From: CAYMKE01 sp964390955
Lineage (GTDB): Bacteria; Bacteroidota; Bacteroidia; Bacteroidales; JBBRXJ01
Length of the DNA: 5,004 nucleotides
Direction of reading: 5' to 3'
NCBI GenBank assembly: GCA_964390955.1
Contig: CAYMKE010000213.1
Span: 1-5,004, forward strand
The notes under the pieces were generated by a model. The model made no database searches, was not told the origin of the DNA, and saw only the letters and a list, made by a program, of their open reading frames with translations. Each line of letters opens with the position of its first letter. Within the stretch, counting starts at the first letter, position 1. Made by a program: the position numbers and the translations under genes. Below, one piece after another: positions 1 to 5,004 of this stretch.

Positions 1-97
1 AATTTTGGGGCAAGCGTAACGAAGTTAGCGGACATTATGGACAAACACTAATTAAGATTATCAGGCAGCTCGGTATAGATAGAACCTTTTATAATCA
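1..97. other. Unassigned left edge, downstream of polA
   Basis: No gene can be called here with confidence. On the plus strand one frame is open from the window edge to a TAA at 49-51, reading NFGASVTKLADIMDKH. It could be the C-terminus of a gene converging on polA, but sixteen open codons are not strong evidence. On the minus strand an ATG at 33-35 opens a frame that leaves the window after about eleven codons (MSANFVTLAPK). Positions 14-29 can fold into a small hairpin, GC-(bulged G)-TAAC, loop GAA, GTTA-GC, but no T-run follows on either strand. A weak inverted repeat, GATTAT (56-61) and ATAATC (91-96), lies just past the polA stop. No convincing terminator is visible. Confidence 0.3.
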
Positions 98-2881
98 TCA
101 ATGCGCTTCAAGCCAGTTATTCCCGGAACCTGCATCAACAGTTAACGGTACTTTAAGTGTTATAATATTCTCCATATTTTCAACAACAATTTTTTGTATC
201 TCTGCTAATTCGGGTTTAAACACGTCAAAGACCAATTCATCATGCACCTGCAAAATCATTTTGGTTTTATAGTGCTTTTCAGACAATTGTTTATCTATTT
301 TAATCATTGCCATTTTAATGATATCAGAGGCTGATCCCTGGATGGGAGCATTAATGGCATTCCGTTCAGCCATTCCCCTGACAATTGAATTGCCTGAAGC
401 AATATCTTTCAAATATCTGCGCCGCCCCATGATGGTCTTTACATATCCATGTTCCCTGGCAAATTGAATGGTACTGTCCATGTACTCTTTTACCCCCGGA
501 TAGTTTTTAAAATATCCCTTGATTAATTCATTTGCTTCGGCACGTGGAATATTCAGCCTTTGTGATAATCCGTATACAGATATGCCGTATATGATTCCAA
601 AGTTTGCTGTTTTGGCTTTACGCCTCATATCACTATTCACCTGGTCTAAAGGGACATTAAAGATTTTAGCCGCGGTAACTGTATGAATATCCTGTTCGTT
701 TTGATACGCTTCTATCAAATGAGGATCTTCGCTCATATGAGCCATAATCCGAAGCTCAATTTGTGAATAATCTGCTGATAACATGATATAATCGTCACCG
801 GAAGGGACAAATGCTTTCCTGATTTCTCTTCCCTTGTCTTCACGAATGGGAATATTTTGCAAATTAGGATTATTGCTGCTTAAGCGTCCTGTTGATGTAA
901 TTGTTTGGTTGAATGAGGTATGTATTTTATTGGTCTGGTTATTTACCAGCTTTGGCAATGATTCTGCATATCCTGACATTAATTTCTTTAATGACCTGTA
1001 TTCCAATATCTTATTAATAATTTCATGTTTATCTTTAAGTTTTTCAAGGGTTTCTTCGCTGGTAGAGTATTGTTTTGATTTTGTCATTTTCGGGGCATCA
1101 CTGATTTTCATTTTCTCGAACAATACTTCACCAAGCTGTTTTGGTGAATCCACATTAAAAATTCCACTTCCTGCCATGTCAATTATAATGCGGTTTAAAT
1201 CAACAAGTTCTTTATTCAGTGTTTCTCCAAAGCGGCAGATTTGGTCAATATCCAGCTTAACACCGCTTAACTCCATGTTTTTCAACACGTTGATCAAAGG
1301 CATTTCAATATCACGTGCAAGTGCCATCATTCCATAGTCTTCGAGTTCTTTTTCAAGCTTGGGTTTTACTCTGAATGTAATATCTGCATCTTCACAGGCA
1401 TATTCATATATTTTTTCATGACTCAATGCTCCCATACTTAATTGATTTTTGCCTTTTTTACCGATAAGCTCTTCAAGTGGAACAGGTGAGTATTTCAGAT
1501 ATTGTTCGGCTAAAAATGTCAGGTTATGACGCAATTCCGGTTGAATCAGGTAATGTGCTATCATGGTATCAAATAATTCTCCTTTTACATTTATCCCATA
1601 CATATTCAGCATCAGTATATCAAATTTCAAATTCTGACCAATCTTTTTTATTTCGCTGTTTTCGAATATATGCTTAAATTCCGTTAATATGTTCGTGGCG
1701 TGTTGTTTATCTTTGGGCAAAGCAATATACCATCCTTTCCCGGGCTCGATAGAAAAAGACATCCCGACAATTTCTGCCTCATATACCTGCAATGATGTTG
1801 TTTCGGTATCAAAACATATTTCCTGTTGTTGCATCAACAGTTCTATCAGCTGTTGTCTTTCTTCCTGCTCTTTTATTAGCTTGTAATCATGACGAACTGT
1901 TTCAATCGTATCAAATAAAGGCTTATCGGTTACAATGGCATCAGTTGGTTTTTCATCCCACAGCAATCGTTGTTGAACATGATGTTTACTTTGTTCTCTT
2001 TTAAAAATCCGTTCATATACATTTTTAAATTCCAGCTCATCTAAAATATTTTTTAATGCTTCGGCATTAATATCCCTGATCTTTAATTCATCGTCATTGA
2101 ACTCCACGGGTACATCCAGTATAATGCTTACTAATTCTTTAGAAATGAGAATCATTTCTTTATTTGCTTCAATCTTTTCTTTGAGTTTACCTTTAAGTTG
2201 ATGGGCATGTTCTATCAAATTTTCAACATTCCGGTATTCCGCAATCAGTTTCATTGCTGTTTTTTCACCTACGCCCGGCACGCCTGGCACATTATCGGAC
2301 GTATCGCCCCAAAGAGCCATTATATCTATTACCTGCATTGGTTCATCAATGCCATATTTCTCCAATATTTCTTTTCTGCCGATAATTTCCGCTTCGGTAC
2401 CGGAGCCTTTGGGTTTATATATAAATGTTTTATTATCAACTAGCTGAGCATAATCTTTATCCGGTGTCATCATGTATGTTGTAAATCCTTTTTTCCCGGC
2501 CTGGTAACTAAGCGTTCCAATAATATCATCTGCTTCATATCCAGGCATTTCAATAACAGGAATATTAAATGCTTTAACAATTTTTTGAATATATGGGACC
2601 GCCAGTTTTATGTCTTCCGGTGTTTCTTCCCTATTGGCTTTATAATCTTCATATATATCATTCCGGAATGTTCGTGCAGGTGAATCAAAAGCCACACCAA
2701 TATGTGTTGGTTTCCTCTTATTAATGACTTCCACCAGGCCATTAATGAACCCGAATGCTGCTGATGTATTCATTCCTTTGGAATTATACCTCGGATTTCT
2801 TATAAATGCATAATACGATCTGTAGATAAGGGAATATGCATCTATTAAATAAAGGCGTTTATCCTGCTGCTGCGTATCCAT
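98..2881 (-). CDS. polA: DNA polymerase I with 5' nuclease and proofreading exonuclease
   Basis: This is full-length DNA polymerase I (927 aa; the E. coli enzyme has 928), which fills gaps in repair and replaces Okazaki primers. The N-terminal 5'-3' flap nuclease (about 1-300) shows D14, D66, the GYEADDIIG block (114-122, D118/D119), D141/D143 and GDTSDNVPGVPGVGEKTA (192-209) with D193 and D196. The 3'-5' exonuclease (about 335-530) keeps every catalytic residue: D358 and E360 (DTET), D421 (NLKFD), Y494 and D498 (YACED), so proofreading should be active. The polymerase domain has motif A DYSQIELR (704-711; D704, E709), motif B from R753 to G766 with K757, F761 and Y765, and motif C VHDELVF (879-885; D881, E882). 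F761 matches E. coli F762, which discriminates against dideoxynucleotides. The ATG at 2881 puts the first beta strand (RLYLIDAYSLIYR) in the normal place. No frameshift is seen. It is probably transcribed alone from its own promoter. Confidence 0.98.
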   Translation of the reverse strand: MDTQQQDKRLYLIDAYSLIYRSYYAFIRNPRYNSKGMNTSAAFGFINGLVEVINKRKPTHIGVAFDSPARTFRNDIYEDYKANREETPEDIKLAVPYIQKIVKAFNIPVIEMPGYEADDIIGTLSYQAGKKGFTTYMMTPDKDYAQLVDNKTFIYKPKGSGTEAEIIGRKEILEKYGIDEPMQVIDIMALWGDTSDNVPGVPGVGEKTAMKLIAEYRNVENLIEHAHQLKGKLKEKIEANKEMILISKELVSIILDVPVEFNDDELKIRDINAEALKNILDELEFKNVYERIFKREQSKHHVQQRLLWDEKPTDAIVTDKPLFDTIETVRHDYKLIKEQEERQQLIELLMQQQEICFDTETTSLQVYEAEIVGMSFSIEPGKGWYIALPKDKQHATNILTEFKHIFENSEIKKIGQNLKFDILMLNMYGINVKGELFDTMIAHYLIQPELRHNLTFLAEQYLKYSPVPLEELIGKKGKNQLSMGALSHEKIYEYACEDADITFRVKPKLEKELEDYGMMALARDIEMPLINVLKNMELSGVKLDIDQICRFGETLNKELVDLNRIIIDMAGSGIFNVDSPKQLGEVLFEKMKISDAPKMTKSKQYSTSEETLEKLKDKHEIINKILEYRSLKKLMSGYAESLPKLVNNQTNKIHTSFNQTITSTGRLSSNNPNLQNIPIREDKGREIRKAFVPSGDDYIMLSADYSQIELRIMAHMSEDPHLIEAYQNEQDIHTVTAAKIFNVPLDQVNSDMRRKAKTANFGIIYGISVYGLSQRLNIPRAEANELIKGYFKNYPGVKEYMDSTIQFAREHGYVKTIMGRRRYLKDIASGNSIVRGMAERNAINAPIQGSASDIIKMAMIKIDKQLSEKHYKTKMILQVHDELVFDVFKPELAEIQKIVVENMENIITLKVPLTVDAGSGNNWLEAH

Positions 2882-2906
2882 TTTTTGTTGTTTATTTTTA
2901 TGATTT

Positions 2907-2937
2907 CAAGTATAAAGAAAATGAATAAAAAGAGAAA
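2907..2937 (-). promoter_or_regulatory. Candidate polA promoter
   Basis: Read on the minus strand, TATACTTG (2907-2914) differs from the Bacteroidota -7 consensus TAnnTTTG at one position. TTTC (2934-2937) lies 19 bp upstream where a TTTG-like -33 element is expected. Transcription would begin around 2900-2903, leaving a leader of about 20 nt before the polA ATG. No Shine-Dalgarno sequence is present; the leader is A-rich (ends AACAACAAAAA), as is common in this phylum. The motif was found by eye in AT-rich DNA, so it is only moderately supported. Confidence 0.4.
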
Positions 2938-2983
2938 TAGAATAAATTTTTTACATTTTATTTTATCATGAGTAGCCATCTGT

Positions 2984-3018
2984 ATCTCAAAATTATTTCA
3001 ATATTCTAATAATGAGAT
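2984..3018 (-). other. Imperfect hairpin between queD and polA
   Basis: On the plus-strand text, ATCTC (2984-2988) pairs with GAGAT (3014-3018) and ATTATT (2992-2997) pairs with AATAAT (3008-3013). This leaves an AAA bulge and a 10-nt loop, for 11 paired bases in all. It begins 13 bp after the queD stop, so it may end or stabilise the arsR-queD transcript. No T-run follows it on the minus strand and the upper stem is all A/T, so it is not a canonical intrinsic terminator. Confidence 0.25.
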
Positions 3019-3030
3019 GGTTCAATATTT

Positions 3031-3480
3031 TCATGATTGGTCCGTTGCATACCATTCAGCATACGAGGTATCTGTTTCTGACAGCATAATACTGAATAAC
3101 TCTATATTTGCAGGGATGTGATGTTGGAGGATTTTGACAAATTGTATTACAAGGTTTTCACAAGTAGGCTGGTTATCAAATATATGAAGCCGGTCATACA
3201 TTTGCTCAATCTGTTCTAAATGATTATGGGGAATATGTTTATTGACAACAAGTGAATGATCGAATTTATCAATAATATGCTTATGAACAATATCTTTTAA
3301 AATACTAAAATCTATCACCATTCCCTGTTTTTCGCCGTTGGCGTTTTCATCAGGACTTCCTTTAACTGTAACCCATAATTTATATGAATGGCCGTGGATA
3401 TTCTTACATAACCCGTCATAATTCCATAAAGCATGCGCCATTTCAAAATTAAATTTCTTCGTGATCCTGAGCTGCATCAT
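3031..3480 (-). CDS. queD: 6-carboxytetrahydropterin synthase (QueD/PTPS family)
   Basis: QueD converts 7,8-dihydroneopterin triphosphate to 6-carboxy-5,6,7,8-tetrahydropterin, the second step toward preQ0 and queuosine; it is a cytoplasmic zinc enzyme. With the ATG at 3478-3480 as start (149 aa), the zinc ligands are H16 (FEMAHAL) and H29 and H31 (HGHSY). The catalytic cysteine C25 sits in the CxxxHGH signature typical of QueD and PTPS-II rather than the folate-type PTPS-III. D74-H75 (FDHSL) supplies the Asp/His pair, E108 (PTCENL) should bind the pterin, and LSETDTSYAEW is the usual C-terminal block. It is longer than E. coli QueD (about 120 aa), mainly through a histidine-rich stretch around 80-104 and a longer loop near 42-53. 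A TTG at 3486 would add two residues; the ATG at 3480 or the next one at 3477 fits the family better. It begins 10 bp after the arsR stop, so the two are almost certainly cotranscribed. No other queuosine gene is in the window. Confidence 0.9.
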   Translation of the reverse strand: MMQLRITKKFNFEMAHALWNYDGLCKNIHGHSYKLWVTVKGSPDENANGEKQGMVIDFSILKDIVHKHIIDKFDHSLVVNKHIPHNHLEQIEQMYDRLHIFDNQPTCENLVIQFVKILQHHIPANIELFSIMLSETDTSYAEWYATDQS

Positions 3481-3490
3481 AAACAATTAT

Positions 3491-3781
3491 TTATAAAGAA
3501 CATTCTTTGATACACTGTATAATTGCACTAATTTTTTTTTGTTTAAGATAATAATAACAATTTTTTCCATCTCTTTCTGACCCTAAAATTCCTTTATTTT
3601 TTAAAATGCCTAAATGATGAGATGTCGCTGCTTGTTCTATGTTTAATATCTTATGTATTTCTGTCACTGTTTTTTTTTCATAGTCTATCAATAAATTAAT
3701 TATTTTCAGTCTTATAGGGTGTGCGACCGATTTCAGCATTTCTGCTGCAAATTCCAATTTTTCAACTTCAATTCTATACAT
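3491..3781 (-). CDS. ArsR-family winged-helix transcriptional regulator
   Basis: This small DNA-binding repressor (96 aa from the ATG at 3779-3781) has the ArsR/SmtB fold. It has an N-terminal helix leading into AEMLKSVAHPIRLKIINLL (14-31), then a helix-turn-helix with TVTEIHKIL (38-46) and recognition helix QAATSHHLGILKNKGIL (50-66). The wing (GSERDGKNCYYYL, 67-79) and a C-terminal dimer helix follow. The classical ArsR metal box with paired cysteines in the helix before the recognition helix is absent. Three cysteines remain: C75 in the wing, and C90 and C94 spaced C-x3-C near the end, which could bind metal or respond to oxidation; the ligand is unknown. A longer reading from TTG at 3817 (108 aa) is unlikely because that TTG is part of the -7 promoter box. 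It is first in a two-gene unit with queD and divergent from the prenyl synthase. Self-regulation is probable for the family but not proven here. Confidence 0.9.
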   Translation of the reverse strand: MYRIEVEKLEFAAEMLKSVAHPIRLKIINLLIDYEKKTVTEIHKILNIEQAATSHHLGILKNKGILGSERDGKNCYYYLKQKKISAIIQCIKECSL

Positions 3782-3814
3782 TAATTTTTTAATTTTTCTA
3801 TCCGTTATTTCACA

Positions 3815-3822
3815 CAAAGATA
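3815..3822 (-). promoter_or_regulatory. arsR-queD promoter, -7 box TATCTTTG
   Basis: Read on the minus strand, TATCTTTG is a perfect match to the Bacteroidota -7 element TAnnTTTG. It should start transcription near 3808-3811, giving a leader of roughly 30 nt before the arsR ATG at 3781. No good TTTG lies 19-21 bp upstream (the minus strand is A-rich there), so the -33 element is poor. The box settles the arsR start: the upstream in-frame TTG (3815-3817) lies inside it and would not be transcribed. Confidence 0.55.
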
Positions 3823-3845
3823 CAAAATATTTCCTATATCTTTTT

Positions 3846-3873
3846 TTTGAATATTTTATATTCAGTATTTTTG
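3846..3873 (+). promoter_or_regulatory. Candidate promoter of the prenyl synthase
   Basis: TATTTTTG (3866-3873) matches the -7 consensus TAnnTTTG exactly, and a TTTG (3846-3849) lies 16 bp upstream, slightly closer than the usual 17-23 bp. The predicted start near 3878-3880 leaves a leader of about 65 nt. That leader contains a small hairpin CTGG-AAAA-CCAG (3913-3924) followed by the palindrome TCTTAAGA (3925-3932). No clear ribosome binding site precedes the ATG at 3944 beyond a weak AAGAAA. The spacing and the AT-rich background keep this call moderate. Confidence 0.4.
3848..3864. promoter_or_regulatory. Perfect inverted repeat, candidate ArsR operator
   Basis: TGAATAT (3848-3854), spacer TTT, ATATTCA (3858-3864): two perfect 7-bp arms. 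The TGAA...TTCA ends recall known ArsR/SmtB operators such as those of SmtB and CzrA. It lies between the -33-like and -7 elements of the prenyl synthase promoter and about 26 bp upstream of the arsR -7 box. A bound dimer would be expected to block the prenyl synthase promoter and might also affect arsR-queD. A second, shorter palindrome, AAATATTT (3825-3832), lies between this repeat and the arsR -7 box. Binding is inferred, not shown. Confidence 0.4.
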
Positions 3874-3943
3874 ATTTTTAGAGATTTATCAAAAAAATTA
3901 TATTTTAGTATCCTGGAAAACCAGTCTTAAGAAACATAAATCA

Positions 3944-4924
3944 ATGGAAATAAAGAGATTACAAGACATCAAAAAGCCTGTTGCATTAGAAATGGCCAAT
4001 TTTCAGAAACATTTTCATGAATCAGTAAAAAGCGATATTCCCTTTTTGAAATTAATCATAAATTATATTTTAAGGTCTAAAGGAAAACAAATCAGGCCAT
4101 TATTTATTTTTTTAACGGCTAAAATGATGGGCCGGGTGAATCACTCCACGTATGTAGCAGCTTCATTGATAGAATTATTACACACTGCTACACTTGTTCA
4201 TGACGATGTTGTAGATGATTCATATCAAAGAAGGGGGCAATTTTCAATATACGCGTTATGGAATTCAAAGGTTGCTGTTCTGTTAGGAGATTATTTGCTT
4301 GCAAAAGGATTGTTATTATCAATGAATGAAAATGAAATCGAATTATTAAAAATTGTTTCAAATGCAGTCCAAAAAATCAGTGAAGGAGAATTGATTCAGA
4401 TAAAACAATCCAGAAAACTTCAGCTCACGGAAGAGCAGTATTTTAATATTATATCTAAGAAGACTGCTTCACTATTTTCTGCATGCACTTGTTGCGCCGG
4501 AAAATCAGTAGATTCGAATAATAAAGAAATGGACAATCTGGAATTGCTTGGTGCGAATGCCGGGATAATTTTTCAGATCAAAGATGATATTCTGGATTAT
4601 CAAAAAAAGGGTATGCTTGGGAAACCGGCAGGTAATGATATAAAAGAAAAGAAATTGACATTGCCATTAATTTTTGCTTTAAATTCTTCAAAAACCAGTG
4701 AAAAAAATAAAATTATCAGGATTATTAAATCTGGCAAAAACAAAAAATCATACATGGAGGAAATAATCCATTTTGTTAATAAATATAATGGTATTGAATA
4801 TGCAACTGATGTTATGCTAAAATATAAGGATAAGACGTTTACACTTTTGGATTCATTTCCGATGAATGAATACAATACTGCTTTAAGGGATTTAATTAAT
4901 TATTGCGCGTACAGAACAAAATAG
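3944..4924 (+). CDS. ispB: Long-chain polyprenyl diphosphate synthase (IspB-like)
   Basis: This trans-isoprenyl diphosphate synthase (326 aa, normal for the family) adds isopentenyl diphosphate units to an allylic primer, most likely making the menaquinone side chain in the cytoplasm. The all-helical fold shows the substrate-binding GKQIRP (47-52; K48, R51). The first aspartate-rich motif is DDVVDD (87-92), followed by R96-R97-G98. KKTASLF (172-178) is the third conserved block, and the second aspartate motif lies in FQIKDDILDY (210-219; D214, D215, D218). The conserved block after it runs from G226-K227 through G230, D232, E235, K237 and T239-L240-P241. The residues four and five before the first DD are T83 and A82. 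Small residues there, instead of the aromatic ones in farnesyl synthases, point to a long product. Exact chain length cannot be read from the sequence. There is a cysteine cluster at C181, C183 and C184 just after KKTASLF. The gene stands alone on its strand and is divergent from arsR. Confidence 0.93.
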   Translation: MEIKRLQDIKKPVALEMANFQKHFHESVKSDIPFLKLIINYILRSKGKQIRPLFIFLTAKMMGRVNHSTYVAASLIELLHTATLVHDDVVDDSYQRRGQFSIYALWNSKVAVLLGDYLLAKGLLLSMNENEIELLKIVSNAVQKISEGELIQIKQSRKLQLTEEQYFNIISKKTASLFSACTCCAGKSVDSNNKEMDNLELLGANAGIIFQIKDDILDYQKKGMLGKPAGNDIKEKKLTLPLIFALNSSKTSEKNKIIRIIKSGKNKKSYMEEIIHFVNKYNGIEYATDVMLKYKDKTFTLLDSFPMNEYNTALRDLINYCAYRTK

Positions 4925-4977
4925 ATTTTATTTATTGATTGTCATCCATTTTTCATATGTTTATAATTAAGTTACTA
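4925..4977. other. AT-rich spacer after the prenyl synthase
   Basis: No gene or convincing terminator is visible. AAAAT-AG-ATTTT (4918-4929) spans the stop codon but its loop is too short for a stable hairpin. AGTTACTA (4970-4977), directly before the 9-bp tandem repeat, looks like a decayed copy of its unit. Confidence 0.4.
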
Positions 4978-5004
4978 AGTTAATTGAGTTAATTGAGTTA
5001 ATTG
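4978..5004. repeat. 9-bp tandem repeat, at least 3 copies, cut by window edge
   Basis: Three exact, head-to-tail copies of AGTTAATTG occupy 4978-4986, 4987-4995 and 4996-5004. The array ends at the window boundary, so its full copy number is unknown. The unit length is a multiple of three, and one frame (TTA ATT GAG) is open and would read Leu-Ile-Glu repeatedly, but no start or surrounding coding signal is seen. An intergenic variable-number repeat is the simpler reading. Confidence 0.85.

Noticed and set aside
3..275. Plus-strand frame 3 open from the edge, reading FWGKRNEVSGHYGQTLIKII and onward
   Set aside because: It would run about 175 bases into the antisense of the polA C-terminus, which is conserved through the end, so a real gene there is unlikely.
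834..1337. Plus-strand open frame of 167 codons opposite polA
   Set aside because: It is fully antisense to the conserved exonuclease and polymerase domains of polA and its protein resembles no family; it is a shadow of the real gene.
1477..2443. Four shorter plus-strand open frames of 65 to 81 codons
   Set aside because: All lie antisense within polA, two overlap each other, and none has a recognisable domain or promoter.
2882..3030. A riboswitch or small RNA between queD and polA
   Set aside because: The spacer has no conserved riboswitch-like helices, only the bulged hairpin and a promoter-like motif.
3481..3486. TTG at 3484-3486 as the queD start
   Set aside because: It adds only Met-Phe ahead of two ATG codons, lies 4 bp after the arsR stop, and family members normally begin just before the RITKKF-like strand.
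4600..4875. Minus-strand frame of 91 codons with hydrophobic stretches
   Set aside because: It is antisense to the prenyl synthase, whose second aspartate-rich motif and downstream block lie in this region; hydrophobicity comes from reading AT-rich codons backwards.

Overview
The window comes from an AT-rich bacterial chromosome, most likely a member of the Bacteroidota. Four things support this. The gene starts lack Shine-Dalgarno sequences and are preceded by A/T-rich leaders. TAnnTTTG-type -7 boxes, the hallmark of Bacteroidota housekeeping promoters, lie at sensible distances upstream of two genes (arsR and the prenyl synthase), with a one-mismatch version upstream of polA. The ArsR and QueD proteins look like Bacteroidota versions of those families. 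The DNA polymerase I keeps a complete proofreading site. Genus-level placement cannot be made from the sequence alone.

Layout from left to right: a short unassigned edge (1-97); polA on the minus strand (98-2881); a 149-bp spacer holding the likely polA promoter; a minus-strand pair in which an ArsR-family regulator (3491-3781) is followed 10 bp later by a queD-type 6-carboxytetrahydropterin synthase (3031-3480); a 162-bp divergent control region (3782-3943); a plus-strand long-chain polyprenyl diphosphate synthase, ispB-like (3944-4924); and an 80-bp tail ending in a 9-bp tandem repeat that runs off the window.

The genes are mostly conserved housekeeping functions: DNA repair and replication, pterin/7-deazaguanine (queuosine precursor) synthesis, and the isoprenoid tail of menaquinone. 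The most interesting part is regulatory. A small winged-helix repressor is apparently transcribed together with the zinc enzyme QueD and faces the prenyl synthase across a shared control region. That region carries a perfect 7+7 inverted repeat with TGAA...TTCA ends, the form expected of an ArsR-family operator, placed inside the predicted prenyl synthase promoter. I saw no mobile element, CRISPR array, tRNA or rRNA. I found no clear evidence for a wholly new multi-gene system.
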